A stretch of 33,197 bases of DNA. Source: Candidatus Omnitrophica bacterium CG11_big_fil_rev_8_21_14_0_20_41_12. Lineage in GTDB: Bacteria > Omnitrophota > Gorgyraeia > Gygaellales > Profunditerraquicolaceae. The stretch spans positions 1 through 33,197 of the forward strand of contig PCWB01000034.1 of assembly GCA_002796135.1 (NCBI GenBank), given 5' to 3'. The notes under the pieces are model-generated. The model saw nothing but the letters and a program-made list of their open reading frames with translations, was not told the origin of the DNA and searched no databases. Positions 1 through 8,741 of the stretch are shown piece by piece. The position numbers and the translations under genes were made by a program. Numbering within the stretch: position 1 is the stretch's first letter; each line of letters starts with the position of its first letter.

Positions 1-1071
1 CATAAGATTTGCGCGGATGACAAAGAGGCGGATGTTATTATTTTTAATACCTGTTCAGTGCGCAAACATGCCGAAGACAGAATCTGGAGCCTGATCGGAA
101 GCTATAAAGGTTCTAAGATCATTGGTTTGGTCGGGTGCATGGCTCAGAATCATAAAGATAAAGCTTTCCAGCGCGACGTAAATATCAGTTTTGTGGTTGG
201 GCCGCAGGATATACATAAGTTACCGGAGGTTCTTGAAAAAATATTAAAAACAAAGGGACTGGTTCCGGAAAACGGGGACTATCCCCGTTTACTTGAGTGT
301 AAAATTTGGGAGACTGATAGTCATAGCCGGCCTGAAGAGATTTATCACGCAGGTTTTTATCAAGGGAAATCCCATGGACATGTGGTTATTTCTGAAGGTT
401 GCTCAAACTTTTGCTCATATTGTGTGGTGCCATATGTGCGCGGGCCATTACGCCATCGGAAAAGAGAAAATATTTTGGATGAAATTCGAAAGGCGATTAG
501 CCAGGGAATTACTAAGATTACGCTTCTAGGGCAAAATGTTAACGCTTACCAGGATAAAAAAATAAATTTTACTAACCTGCTTGAGGAAATCAATCAGCTT
601 AAAGGATTAAAGGAATTGGATTTTTTTACCTCTCACCCTAAGGACGCAACTGTGGAGCTGTTTAAAGCAATCTGGGATCTGGATAAAGTAGCCAAGAGAC
701 TGCATTTACCTTTGCAGTCAGGCTCGGACAGGATCCTTAAATTAATGAACCGGGGTTATTCGGCAAAAGAATACTTGGAATTAGTCGATTCTTATCGTAA
801 AATTGTTAAAGGCGGTTTGTTGACTACGGATATCATCGTAGGATTTCCCACAGAAACCGAGAAAGAATTTAAAGAGACTTTTGATCTGGTTGAGGAGGTT
901 GGTTTTAATTCAGCATTTATCTTTAAATATTCACCGCGCCTGCAAACTGAAGCTGCCAAAATCGCCGTAAGCTTAAGTCAGCAAGAGTTAGAAAAACGGC
1001 ACAGGCAACTTTTGGATTTACAAAGGGGTATTTCTAATAAATTAGATAAGAGGCCTCATGGGAAAAAGTAG
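1..1071 (+). CDS. miaB: MiaB-type tRNA methylthiotransferase, 5' partial, no TRAM domain
   Basis: Radical-SAM enzyme that adds a methylthio group to i6A37 of tRNAs reading codons that start with U. The reading frame is open from base 1, so the true start lies upstream of the window. The N-terminal MTTase half shows NTCSVR (bases 46-63) and GCMAQ, which supply cysteines for the auxiliary FeS cluster. The radical-SAM motif CSNFCSYC follows at about 403-426. Later blocks include LLGQNVNAY, TSHPKD, LHLPLQSGSD and TTDIIVGFPTET, all typical of MiaB. The protein stops at ISNKLDKRPHGKK, just where the C-terminal TRAM RNA-binding domain normally begins, so roughly 60 residues are missing relative to family members. 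The last 14 bases overlap the next gene. Together with miaA downstream it covers both steps of ms2i6A37 synthesis. Family assignment is firm; whether it retains full MiaB activity is open. Confidence 0.93.
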   Translation, partial: HKICADDKEADVIIFNTCSVRKHAEDRIWSLIGSYKGSKIIGLVGCMAQNHKDKAFQRDVNISFVVGPQDIHKLPEVLEKILKTKGLVPENGDYPRLLECKIWETDSHSRPEEIYHAGFYQGKSHGHVVISEGCSNFCSYCVVPYVRGPLRHRKRENILDEIRKAISQGITKITLLGQNVNAYQDKKINFTNLLEEINQLKGLKELDFFTSHPKDATVELFKAIWDLDKVAKRLHLPLQSGSDRILKLMNRGYSAKEYLELVDSYRKIVKGGLLTTDIIVGFPTETEKEFKETFDLVEEVGFNSAFIFKYSPRLQTEAAKIAVSLSQQELEKRHRQLLDLQRGISNKLDKRPHGKK

Positions 1072-1822
1072 ATTTTTTTTAATTATTTTGACAATTCTGA
1101 TCATCCCGGCTGTTGGTTGGTCAGATGATATGGATAGTAAGAAGGTCGATTTCTTGCAGGGAAATTATCGCCGGGTTATTTTTGAAAGCCAGTCTCAAGC
1201 TAGTCTTGCTAAAGCAGAAAGATCTGATGAATTAAACTATATTTTGGGGCTAAGCTACCTTAAGGAAGCTAAATTAGAACAAGCTCAAGAATGTTTTAAG
1301 CTCATATTAGCCGGGCCGTCTCATAAATTCAAGCCGCAGGCAGAGTTAGGGTTAGCGGATACTTATTTAGTGGGCGCAAGATTTCAGGAAGCAGAGAATA
1401 TCTATAATAAATTGATCGCTGATGAGTCAAATAACATGAAAGCAGCAATATTATACCGGCTGAGTCAATTAGAATTTAAAAGAGGGAATCAGCAGAGGGG
1501 AGATGATTATTTATCCAAATTAAAGAAAGACTTTCCCTTAAGTCCTGAGTTAAGATTAACCCGGGGCTTAGCTTTGATTAATAAGCCGGCATTAACTACA
1601 GCGAATACCGGTGAATTTTCTGTGCAGGTGGGTTTTTTTACAAGCATTAGCAATGCCACTAACCTTAAAGATAAATTACTGGCCAGAAACTATCCGGCTT
1701 ATTTAGAAAATGCCGGTTCAGGTTACCGGGTGAAAGTAGGCCATTTAAAAACTTCTAATGAAGCGTTGATTTTAGGGAACAAACTTTCCCACGAAGGTTT
1801 TCAAACCAAAATCTGTCCGTAG
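1058..1822 (+). CDS. Exported TPR and SPOR-domain protein
   Basis: A 254-residue secreted or membrane-anchored protein. Residues 1-22 look like a signal peptide: Lys/Arg, then a hydrophobic run ending near VGWSDD. Residues about 56-160 contain helical TPR-like units (for example LNYILGLSYLKEAKLEQAQECF and AELGLADTYLVGARFQEAENIY as separate repeats). Residues 186-252 form a SPOR domain with SVQVGFF near its start and GYRVKVGHL in its second half. SPOR domains bind denuded septal peptidoglycan, so a periplasmic role at division sites or in envelope maintenance is likely; this is inference from the domain. The gene starts inside the end of miaB and lies 6 bases before miaA, so it seems to share their transcript although the functions look unrelated. 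A specific name such as FtsN, DamX or RlpA is not justified. Confidence 0.8.
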   Translation: MGKSRFFLIILTILIIPAVGWSDDMDSKKVDFLQGNYRRVIFESQSQASLAKAERSDELNYILGLSYLKEAKLEQAQECFKLILAGPSHKFKPQAELGLADTYLVGARFQEAENIYNKLIADESNNMKAAILYRLSQLEFKRGNQQRGDDYLSKLKKDFPLSPELRLTRGLALINKPALTTANTGEFSVQVGFFTSISNATNLKDKLLARNYPAYLENAGSGYRVKVGHLKTSNEALILGNKLSHEGFQTKICP

Positions 1823-1828
1823 TAGCTT

Positions 1829-2749
1829 ATGTTAAAAAAGAAAATAATCTTTCTTCTGGGACCTACGGCCATCGGCAAATCCGCTATCGCAATTAAGCTG
1901 GCTAAAAAAATTAAAGCGGAAATTATCTCTTGTGATTCCATGCAGGTCTACCGCGGCATGGATATCCTTACCTCTAAAGTTGATTCTGCTCAAAGAAAAA
2001 AGATCAGACATCATTTGCTGGATGTAATTGCACCTTCCCAAGAGTATAATGTCGCCAAGTACCGCAGAGATGCGTTATTGATTTGTAACGAACTTTTTTT
2101 AAAAGGGAAAATACCGTTTTTTGTAGGCGGCACCGGGCTTTACTATTCGATTATTATCGATGGGTTATTCCCGAAAGTCTCCAAAGATAGATCAATTCGA
2201 GCAAAATTAAACAAAGCGCTTCAGCTTAAGGGCAGCCGGTACCTTTATAAGAAGTTAGCTCGCGTCGATGCCCAAGCCGCTAAAAAAATCCATCCGCATG
2301 ATTCAAGAAGGATTATCCGGGCGCTGGAGGTATATTTAAAGACAGGTAAACCCATATCTGTTTTACAGAAATCTAGGGTGGGATTAGGGGATGAATATGA
2401 AATAAATATTTTCGGTTTAAATTTAAACCGGGAGCTGCTTTATAAAAAAATAGATCAAAGGGTCGATAAAATGTTTAAATTAGGTTTAGTTAATGAGGTA
2501 AAGAGATTAGTTAAATATAGATTAAGTAAAACTGCTGCCCAGGCAATCGGGATCCGTGAATTAGGAGGTTATTTTAATGGAGAATACGCGCTTGAGGAGG
2601 CCAGGCGTCTTATTCAGCGTAATAGCCGACATTACGCTAAGCGTCAATGTAGTTGGTTTAAAAATGATAAACGTATCATGTGGATTAATATCAATAAAAC
2701 TCAAACATCAGCTCAAATTGCTTTAAAATTATGGAAAAAGCTCTCTTAG
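1829..2749 (+). CDS. miaA: tRNA dimethylallyltransferase MiaA
   Basis: Transfers dimethylallyl from DMAPP to N6 of A37 in tRNAs reading UNN codons, making i6A, the substrate for MiaB. At 306 residues it is full length. The P-loop GPTAIGKS sits at residues 11-18 and the DSMQVYRGMDI block at 36-46. HHLLDVIAP is at about 61-69 and FVGGTGLYY at about 98-106. Also present are DSRRIIRALEVYLKTGKPIS and the C-terminal QAIGIREL block before RNSRHYAKRQCSWF, the latter a family hallmark near the catalytic channel. No clear Shine-Dalgarno sequence precedes the ATG, which lies 6 bases after the SPOR gene, so translation may be coupled. The 3' end overlaps hflX by 19 bases, an arrangement reminiscent of the miaA-hfq-hflX order in proteobacteria but without hfq. 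Confidence 0.96.
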   Translation: MLKKKIIFLLGPTAIGKSAIAIKLAKKIKAEIISCDSMQVYRGMDILTSKVDSAQRKKIRHHLLDVIAPSQEYNVAKYRRDALLICNELFLKGKIPFFVGGTGLYYSIIIDGLFPKVSKDRSIRAKLNKALQLKGSRYLYKKLARVDAQAAKKIHPHDSRRIIRALEVYLKTGKPISVLQKSRVGLGDEYEINIFGLNLNRELLYKKIDQRVDKMFKLGLVNEVKRLVKYRLSKTAAQAIGIRELGGYFNGEYALEEARRLIQRNSRHYAKRQCSWFKNDKRIMWININKTQTSAQIALKLWKKLS

Positions 2750-3990
2750 TAAGTATTCAATTAAAGACAGACCAAGGCCATTGGCGCATTGAGGATATAT
2801 CTAGCGAGTTGGAGGAATTAGCTCTTTCAGCCTCTGTTGAAGTCGTTGAGAATATAATTTGTATCTGCCAAAAAGCTACGGCCAATTATTTTATCGGCAA
2901 AGGCAAGGTTGAGGAGATTAGCGCGATCGCCAATGAGGAAGGTGTGGATACGGTAATTTTCAGCCATGATTTAAGCGGTACCCAGCAACGTAATTTGGAA
3001 GAAGCAATCGGTAAAAAAACCATTGACCGCACCCAGCTGATTTTGGATATTTTTAGCCGGCGCGCAAAAAGCCCCGAAGGAAAAATGCAGGTGGAGTTGG
3101 CCCAGTTACAATATTTACTTCCCCGCTTGGCCGGTAAGGGTATCGTTCTTTCAAATTTAGGTGGAGGTATCGGTACGCGCGGCCCCGGGGAAACCAAGCT
3201 AGAGGTTGACCGGCGTCAAGTAAGAAAAAAGGTCGATAAATTAAAAAATGATTTAAAAACTCTCAGGTTGCACCGCTTGACGATGCATAAAAGAAGAAAG
3301 AGCAATAATTTGCCTTTGGTGGCCTTAGTTGGTTATACCAGCGCCGGAAAATCCACGTTGCTTAATTTGCTTACTCAATCTACGCAGATTACTTCGGAGA
3401 AATTATTTACTACTTTGGACCCGCTTTCTAAGAGCCTCCAGCTTTTAAATGGGCAAAACATTATTATCTCCGATACAGTTGGTTTTTTACATGATCTGCC
3501 GCATCACTTGATCGAGGCTTTTAAGGCGACTTTAGAAGAGGTTAATGAGGCGGATCTATTAATCCATGTCTTAGATGTTTCTGATACCCGGCTTTATCAA
3601 CATAATCAAGCTGTGCTTGAGGTTCTAGATGAGCTGGGAGCAAAGGATAAGCCGGTACTTGTAGTTTTAAATAAAATCGATATAATTGAGGATCGCGGCT
3701 GGCTGGAAGTTTCTAAAAATGATTTTCCGGGATCCATTTTGTTTTCGGCAAAAACAGGCGAAAATCTGAGGGTATTAATTGCTAAGGTAGAAGAGAGCTT
3801 CTGCGCTCGGATGTTGAATCTAAAGATAGTTATTCCGCACCAGCGTATGGAGTTGGTTGATTTTTTCTACCGTAAAGCTAAGGTTAACAAAATTGACTAT
3901 TTACAAAAAGGGATAAAAATAGATTTGAGTATTTCCCGCCAACTTTATGATCAGCTATGGCAAGATAAGGATATAAGGATTATTGATTAG
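2731..3990 (+). CDS. hflX: Ribosome-associated GTPase HflX
   Basis: A 419-residue GTPase of the HflX family, which binds the 50S subunit and splits or rescues stalled ribosomes under stress. Residues 1-140 form the HflX N-terminal domain, including YFIGKGKVEEI and the IDRTQLILDIFSRRA block. The glycine-rich linker GGGIGTRGPGETKLE is at 144-158, followed by a basic coiled coil (159-190). The G domain shows G1 GYTSAGKS at 201-208, FTTLDP near 226-231, G3 DTVGF at 248-252, G4 NKID near 303 and a G5-like SAKTG. The C-terminal region resembles the usual HflX tail. The start overlaps miaA by 19 bases. The stop codon falls inside the left arm of the CIRCE element of the following heat-shock operon. 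Confidence 0.96.
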   Translation: MEKALLVSIQLKTDQGHWRIEDISSELEELALSASVEVVENIICICQKATANYFIGKGKVEEISAIANEEGVDTVIFSHDLSGTQQRNLEEAIGKKTIDRTQLILDIFSRRAKSPEGKMQVELAQLQYLLPRLAGKGIVLSNLGGGIGTRGPGETKLEVDRRQVRKKVDKLKNDLKTLRLHRLTMHKRRKSNNLPLVALVGYTSAGKSTLLNLLTQSTQITSEKLFTTLDPLSKSLQLLNGQNIIISDTVGFLHDLPHHLIEAFKATLEEVNEADLLIHVLDVSDTRLYQHNQAVLEVLDELGAKDKPVLVVLNKIDIIEDRGWLEVSKNDFPGSILFSAKTGENLRVLIAKVEESFCARMLNLKIVIPHQRMELVDFFYRKAKVNKIDYLQKGIKIDLSISRQLYDQLWQDKDIRIID

Positions 3991-4013
3991 CACTCTAGTG
4001 AATTAACTGCTAA
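3987..4013 (+). promoter_or_regulatory. CIRCE operator for HrcA
   Basis: Left arm TTAGCACTC (3987-3995), a 9-base spacer, and right arm AACTGCTAA (4005-4013). The known CIRCE consensus is TTAGCACTC-N9-GAGTGCTAA: the left arm is perfect and the right arm matches 7 of 9. It overlaps the hflX stop codon and lies upstream of hrcA-grpE-dnaK-dnaJ, the classical target operon, so autoregulation by HrcA is expected. Confidence 0.85.
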
Positions 4014-4018
4014 TTTTG

Positions 4019-4046
4019 TTGACAAATCGACATTTTATGTTAAAAT
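4019..4046 (+). promoter_or_regulatory. Sigma70-type promoter of the hrcA operon
   Basis: A perfect -35 hexamer TTGACA (4019-4024), a 16-base spacer and -10 TAAAAT (4041-4046) predict transcription from about 4053, giving a leader of about 40 bases to the hrcA start. The CIRCE lies upstream of the -35 box, which is unusual. A different promoter upstream of CIRCE cannot be excluded. Confidence 0.6.
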
Positions 4047-4092
4047 TACCCCTTAACATTATAATTCCAAAAAGTATTCAGCAGGAGTAAAA

Positions 4093-4827
4093 GTGCGTAC
4101 AGTTGATTATAACTCTCGAAGGAAGTCAGTCTTGCATTCGGCTATCAACCGCTATATTAAGAGTGCGCTTCCTGTTGCCTCAGATGATATTGCCGAGGAG
4201 TTTGAATTAAGCTCGGCAACAATCAGGAATATTTTCTCCGAACTTGATCAGTCAGGATACCTTAAACATCCTTATACTTCAGGTGGCAGGGTTCCTACGG
4301 ATCTGGGCTACCGTTATTACGTAGATTTTCTTATCCAACAAATAGATCTCTTGGATGATGAGAAGCAGCGTATTCTTAAGGACTGCAATAAAAAGATTAG
4401 CCGGCTTGATGAAGCTTTAGAAAATACCTCTGAAGTAATTTCTGAAATTACACATTATGCGGGAATTGTTTCATTCCTGGAGTGGCAGGATAAGATGTTT
4501 TACAAAGGGATCGGCCGTATACTTGATCAGCCAGAGTTTAGAGATGTTGACAAAATAAGGCTTTTAGTTAAGTTAGTGGAGGATAAGAAGCGCTTACTGG
4601 ATATTATTAATCGTGATTTTTCAGGGACAGTTAAGGTTTATATCGGGAGTGAATTGGGTTTTCCGGAGATGGAGAATTGCTCTTTGATTGTTGCAAGCTA
4701 CAATATGCGTAATCAACCCTCAGGAAGATTAGCGGTATTAGGCCCGATGCGGATGGAATATAAGCATATTATTTCGACATTGGAATATGTTTCCGAAGTT
4801 TTAAGCGAGGTGCTGGAGGATTTATAA
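4093..4827 (+). CDS. hrcA: Heat-inducible transcription repressor HrcA, short form
   Basis: Repressor of the dnaK (and often groE) operons; it binds CIRCE and is kept active by GroEL in studied bacteria. GTG start chosen because AGGAG lies at 4083-4087 and residues 7-80 form a complete HrcA winged helix (SSATIRNIFSELDQSGYL, then SGGRVPTDLGYRYYVDF). The C-terminal block is also present: QPEFRDVDKIRLLVKLVE (146-163), VKVYIGSE (180-187) and LAVLGPMRMEYKHII (213-227). The protein has 244 residues against about 340 for the family. The missing stretch is in the middle, between HYAGIVSF (121-128) and KGIGRILDQPEF (138-149), where the inserted dimerisation and GAF-like part usually lies. There is no frameshift scar. 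It sits 5 bases before grpE. Confidence 0.92.
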   Translation: MRTVDYNSRRKSVLHSAINRYIKSALPVASDDIAEEFELSSATIRNIFSELDQSGYLKHPYTSGGRVPTDLGYRYYVDFLIQQIDLLDDEKQRILKDCNKKISRLDEALENTSEVISEITHYAGIVSFLEWQDKMFYKGIGRILDQPEFRDVDKIRLLVKLVEDKKRLLDIINRDFSGTVKVYIGSELGFPEMENCSLIVASYNMRNQPSGRLAVLGPMRMEYKHIISTLEYVSEVLSEVLEDL

Positions 4828-4832
4828 AATAT

Positions 4833-5384
4833 ATGGAAGAGGCCAAAAATAACAAAGCGTCCGAGCATAAAAATCATAACCATCAAGAGGAAAAGCTGGT
4901 CACTCTTAAAGAATCAGAATACCTTGGCCTTTTAGGGGAGGCCAAGTTATCTAAGGATAGTCAGGATAAGATGCTGCGGAATCAGGCTGATTTTGAGAAT
5001 ACGCGCAAGCGCATTGACCGGGAGAAGCAGGAATTCGTAAAATTTGCTAATGAAGGTTTAATTTTAGATTTACTTAATGTGCTCGATGATCTGGAGCGTT
5101 CGGTTAATTTGGCTGAAACTAGTAAAGAGGATCTGCCTGCTTTTTTAAAAGGGGTGGAGATGATTTTGGCGCATTTATATGAGATGTTGAAGGAGCATGG
5201 AGTAAAGCCCATCGAAGCTGAAAATAAAATATTTGATCCGCACTACCATGAAGCCTTGATGCAGGCCGAGAATAAAGATTTACCGGAACATACGATAGTT
5301 GAGGTATTACAAAAAGGTTATTTAATACATGAGCGGGTACTGCGAACCGCAAAAGTGAAAGTTTCGAAAAAGACGGAGGGATGA
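4833..5384 (+). CDS. grpE: Nucleotide exchange factor GrpE
   Basis: Cochaperone that releases ADP from DnaK. Of its 183 residues, the first 35 or so are charged and low complexity (His/Lys/Glu rich), as usual for GrpE. They are followed by a long coiled coil (about 45-90: [19 protein letters not shown]) and the four-helix and beta-wing part. The signature [20 protein letters not shown] and the end [21 protein letters not shown] are highly characteristic. A purine-rich GGAGGA lies within the hrcA 3' end, with a somewhat long gap to the ATG. The stop is one base from dnaK, so tight translational coupling is likely. Confidence 0.97.
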   Translation: MEEAKNNKASEHKNHNHQEEKLVTLKESEYLGLLGEAKLSKDSQDKMLRNQADFENTRKRIDREKQEFVKFANEGLILDLLNVLDDLERSVNLAETSKEDLPAFLKGVEMILAHLYEMLKEHGVKPIEAENKIFDPHYHEALMQAENKDLPEHTIVEVLQKGYLIHERVLRTAKVKVSKKTEG

Positions 5385-5385
5385 A

Positions 5386-7278
5386 ATGGCAAAAGTTATT
5401 GGAATTGATTTGGGGACATCGAATTCAGCAGCAGCGGTTATGGAAGGCGGGAGGCCGGTGATTATTCCCTCGGCAGAAGGAGCCGGGGTTGCTTCAGGTA
5501 AGGCGTTTCCTTCTTATGTAGCATTTACTAAAGACGGAACCCGTTTGGTCGGTGAACCTGCAAGACGCCAGGCGGCAATTAACGCTGAAGGCACTATTCA
5601 GGCAGTCAAACGAAAAATGGGTACGGATTTTAAATTTAAAGCTTATGGTAAAGAATATACCCCGCAACAGATTTCCGCATTTATCTTGCAGAAAATTAAA
5701 CAGGATGCTGAAAACTATCTTGGGGATAAAATTGAAGATGTAGTTATCACCTGTCCTGCTTATTTTGACGATAATCAGCGTCAGGCAACTAAGGATGCCG
5801 GTGAAATTGCCGGTTTAAAGGTTTTACGAATTATTAATGAGCCTACGGCTGCCTGCCTGGCTTACGGTTTAGAGAAAGCCGGTAAAGAGCAGAAGATCAT
5901 GGTTTTTGATTTGGGTGGCGGTACGCTGGATGTCACAATTATGGAGATGGCTCAGGGGGTATTCCATGTCCAGTCAACTAGTGGTGATACGCAGCTGGGC
6001 GGTACAGATATGGACAAGGTTCTTCTGGAATTTATCACCGGACAATTTAAACGTGAAACCGGTATTGATTTAATGAGTGATAAAATGGCAGTGCAAAGGG
6101 TGCGTGAAGCTGCCGAGAAGGCAAAGATTGAATTATCTTCTACAGTGAGCACGGATATCAATCTTCCCTTTATTACCGCTGATGCTAGCGGACCGAAACA
6201 TTTAACGATGAATATTACGCGTGCAAAATTAGAGGATTTAGTTGGTCCGATCATCGATCGGTGCCGCCATCCTATGGAGCAGGCGTTAAATGATGCTAAG
6301 TTAACTTCTAAAGAGGTCGACCGGATTATTATGGTCGGCGGGCCTACGCGTATGCCGATTGTGCAAAAATTTGTTGAAGATTATGTCGGTAAAAAAATTG
6401 AGCGTGGAGTTGATCCGATGGAATGCGTGGCATTAGGTGCGGCGGTTCAAGCGGCAATTATTACCGGAGAAGTTAAAGATGTGCTGCTTTTGGATGTTAC
6501 CCCGCTTTCTTTAGGTATTGAAACCTTAGGTGGTGTGAATACAAAATTAATCGAAAGAAATTCATCCATTCCCACGCAAAAAAGTCAGGTATTTTCAACT
6601 GCTGCGGATAATCAAACTGCGGTTACCATACGTGTCTTGCAAGGTGAAAGACAAATGGCTAATGACAATGTGGAGTTGGGAAGATTTGATCTATTGGGAA
6701 TTCCCGCAGCTGCGCGTGGCGTTCCGCAGATTGAAGTGAAATTTGATATTGACCGGGACGGTATTGTGCATGTTTCAGCTAAAGATTTAGGAACCGGCAA
6801 AGAGCAATCAATACGCATTAGTGCTCCTAAAAAACTATCTAAAGAAGAGATCGACAAGATGGTTAAAGACGCTGAAAAATTTGCCGCTGATGACGCTAAA
6901 AAGAGAGAAGAGATTGAGATCGTTAATCAAGCGGATAATTTAGTGTATGCAACTGAAAAATCATTAAAAGATTACGGCGATAAAGTTAATCAAACTGAGC
7001 GGGCGGACATTGAAGCCAAGGCTAATGATTTGAAAGCTGCGATAAAAGATAAAAATATAGATAGAATTAAAAAAGGTATGGAGGATTTAACCAAGGCTTC
7101 TCATAAGCTTGCGGAGGAAATTTATAAGCAGGCTAATGCCAAGCAGCAGCAAGCACAGCCAGGCCAGGCAGCTGCGGGCCCGGAAGCAGAAAAACAGGAT
7201 ACGGGAAGTGAGCCTAAAAAAGATGAGGATATTATCGACGCTGAATATAAAGAAGAAGATAATAACGGGAAGAAATAA
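5386..7278 (+). CDS. dnaK: Hsp70 chaperone DnaK
   Basis: ATP-driven chaperone, 630 residues, full length. The nucleotide-binding domain shows [10 protein letters not shown] (6-15), the phosphate-2 motif [13 protein letters not shown] (173-185) and [14 protein letters not shown] near 317-330. The linker [19 protein letters not shown] leads into the substrate-binding domain. The lid helices end in a Gln/Ala-rich then acidic tail (about 590-630) with DIIDAEY, close to the usual EEVKDEE-like terminus. Small differences from the textbook sequence are [15 protein letters not shown] (Cys123 where Val is common), [11 protein letters not shown] (Cys157), and a slightly longer loop [17 protein letters not shown] (31-47). 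These resemble variants in some deep lineages. AGACGGAGGG provides a strong ribosome site. Gap to dnaJ is 6 bases. Confidence 0.98.
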   Translation: MAKVIGIDLGTSNSAAAVMEGGRPVIIPSAEGAGVASGKAFPSYVAFTKDGTRLVGEPARRQAAINAEGTIQAVKRKMGTDFKFKAYGKEYTPQQISAFILQKIKQDAENYLGDKIEDVVITCPAYFDDNQRQATKDAGEIAGLKVLRIINEPTAACLAYGLEKAGKEQKIMVFDLGGGTLDVTIMEMAQGVFHVQSTSGDTQLGGTDMDKVLLEFITGQFKRETGIDLMSDKMAVQRVREAAEKAKIELSSTVSTDINLPFITADASGPKHLTMNITRAKLEDLVGPIIDRCRHPMEQALNDAKLTSKEVDRIIMVGGPTRMPIVQKFVEDYVGKKIERGVDPMECVALGAAVQAAIITGEVKDVLLLDVTPLSLGIETLGGVNTKLIERNSSIPTQKSQVFSTAADNQTAVTIRVLQGERQMANDNVELGRFDLLGIPAAARGVPQIEVKFDIDRDGIVHVSAKDLGTGKEQSIRISAPKKLSKEEIDKMVKDAEKFAADDAKKREEIEIVNQADNLVYATEKSLKDYGDKVNQTERADIEAKANDLKAAIKDKNIDRIKKGMEDLTKASHKLAEEIYKQANAKQQQAQPGQAAAGPEAEKQDTGSEPKKDEDIIDAEYKEEDNNGKK

Positions 7279-7284
7279 ATAAGT

Positions 7285-8448
7285 ATGTCTGTTAAGGGTG
7301 ATTATTACCAGATTCTGGGAGTGCAGAAAAGTGCCAGTACGGATGAGATAAAAAAAGCTTACCGTGAGATGGCGCTTAAATTTCACCCGGATCGTGTACC
7401 GTCTGAGCAAAAAAAAGAAGCCGAGGAAAAATTCAAAGGAATTTCCGAAGCTTATGCTGTACTTTCCGATTCTACCAAAAGAAACCTTTATGATCAGTAT
7501 GGCCATTCCGGAATAGACCAGAAATACGCCCAAGAAGATATTTTTAGAGGTGCTGATTTTAGCAGTATTTTTAGAGAGATGGGCGGTGGTTCTGGCGGCG
7601 GCGCAAGTATATTTGAAGAAATATTCGGAGATCTTGGTTTTGATATTTTCGGGCCCCGGCAATCAAGAAGTGCTTCTGCCAGAAGGCGCGGACGGGACCT
7701 GCAGATTGCCCTGAAGATCTCACTGGAGGAGGCGGCTACCGGCACGGAAAAGACCATAACTGTTCCCCGTTATGAAATTTGTGCGAGTTGCTCCGGTAGC
7801 GGTGCCAAAAGTGGAACCAGGAAAGCTACTTGTTCGCAATGCAGAGGAACGGGAAAAACTGTAGTTTCTAATGGTTTTTTTCAGTTAGCGCAAACTTGTT
7901 CACGTTGTGGCGGCGAAGGTTCCACTATTGCTACTCCTTGCCCGGATTGCCGCGGAGAGGGCAGAACTAAAATCACCAAAAAGATTAAAGTCAAGATTCC
8001 TGCCGGGGTAGATAATGATTCACAATTACGTGTTCGGGGTGAAGGCGAAGCAGGAACAAATAGCCGTGGAGATTTATATGTAGTTATTGAGGTTAAGCAA
8101 CACGCTATTTTTCAAAGGCACAACACGGACATTATTACTTTTGTTAATATTAGTTTGGCTAAAGCTGTTTTAGGAGGGGAAGTCGAGGTTCCGGCTTTAG
8201 GTGGAAAATTAACCATGAAGATACCTGCGGGTACTCAATGTGGCAAAACTTTCCGTCTTCAGGGCAAAGGAATGCCGGACCTACATTCTCGAGATATTGG
8301 TGATGAATTGGTCAGGGTTGATATTGAAATTCCTACCAAGTTAACCGTGCAACAGAGGCAACTTATAGAAGAATTTGCCCGCCTTGGCGGTGAGGATTTG
8401 AGTTTTAAAGAAGGTTTTACGGAAAAATTTAAAAAGTCATTCCGTTAG
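7285..8448 (+). CDS. dnaJ: Chaperone DnaJ (type I Hsp40)
   Basis: Stimulates DnaK ATPase and delivers substrates. The J domain occupies residues 6-72 with the essential HPD at 34-36. A Gly/Phe-rich segment follows (about 85-125: [17 protein letters not shown]). Four CxxCxGxG zinc repeats are complete: C166/C169, C183/C186, C205/C208 and C219/C222. The two C-terminal substrate-binding domains run to residue 387, ending near [13 protein letters not shown]. Length and domain order are typical of the full type I protein. It follows dnaK by 6 bases and completes the hrcA-grpE-dnaK-dnaJ set. Confidence 0.98.
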   Translation: MSVKGDYYQILGVQKSASTDEIKKAYREMALKFHPDRVPSEQKKEAEEKFKGISEAYAVLSDSTKRNLYDQYGHSGIDQKYAQEDIFRGADFSSIFREMGGGSGGGASIFEEIFGDLGFDIFGPRQSRSASARRRGRDLQIALKISLEEAATGTEKTITVPRYEICASCSGSGAKSGTRKATCSQCRGTGKTVVSNGFFQLAQTCSRCGGEGSTIATPCPDCRGEGRTKITKKIKVKIPAGVDNDSQLRVRGEGEAGTNSRGDLYVVIEVKQHAIFQRHNTDIITFVNISLAKAVLGGEVEVPALGGKLTMKIPAGTQCGKTFRLQGKGMPDLHSRDIGDELVRVDIEIPTKLTVQQRQLIEEFARLGGEDLSFKEGFTEKFKKSFR

Positions 8449-8479
8449 GTGATCATTTACAAAGGAGACAAAGAGTAAC

Positions 8480-8740
8480 ATGCCTACTTATGAATATGAA
8501 TGTTTGTCTTGCAAACATAAATTTGAGATTTTGCAAAGCATCACCGCTAAGCCAGAGACTAAATGTCCGCAATGCGGAAAAAAATTAAGAAAATTAATCA
8601 GCAGTTCCGCAGGATTCATTTTTAAAGGGTCAGGTTTCTACGCTACGGATTATAAAAAAACCGATAAATCTTCAAAGCGCACAGCTATTGAAGGTTGCCC
8701 GAAGGCAAAAGAGGGCTGCTCTGGCTGCCCGGGCCATTAA
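8480..8740 (+). CDS. FmdB-family zinc-ribbon protein
   Basis: An 86-residue protein of the FmdB/CxxC_CXXC_SSSS family. The start MPTYEYECLSC is diagnostic. C8, C11, C29 and C32 form the zinc ribbon, followed by the ISSSAGFIFKGSGFY block. A linker of about 15 residues leads to a second cysteine group, C73, C80 and C83, at the very C-terminus, which is not part of the core domain. A good ribosome site AAAGGAGA lies about 10 bases before the ATG. Function in the family is unclear; FmdB was named as a putative regulator in formamide use in Methylophilus, but most members are uncharacterised. It lies 31 bases after dnaJ and 1 base before the DUF1015 gene. Confidence 0.9.
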   Translation: MPTYEYECLSCKHKFEILQSITAKPETKCPQCGKKLRKLISSSAGFIFKGSGFYATDYKKTDKSSKRTAIEGCPKAKEGCSGCPGH

Positions 8741-8741
8741 T

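Noticed and set aside
1040-1090. Frameshift explaining the missing MiaB TRAM domain
   Set aside because: A run of eight T bases lies nearby, but none of the other frames downstream encodes TRAM-like sequence; they encode the signal peptide of the SPOR protein.
7087-7662. 191-codon open frame on the minus strand across the dnaK/dnaJ junction
   Set aside because: It is antisense to two certain genes, shows no family motif and is rich in Phe/Ile/Leu as expected for antisense of acidic-lysine coding sequence.
8688-8741. Earlier ATG for the DUF1015 gene
   Set aside because: It lies inside fmdB and adds Arg/Ala-rich residues before the family start; the ATG at 8742 fits the family.
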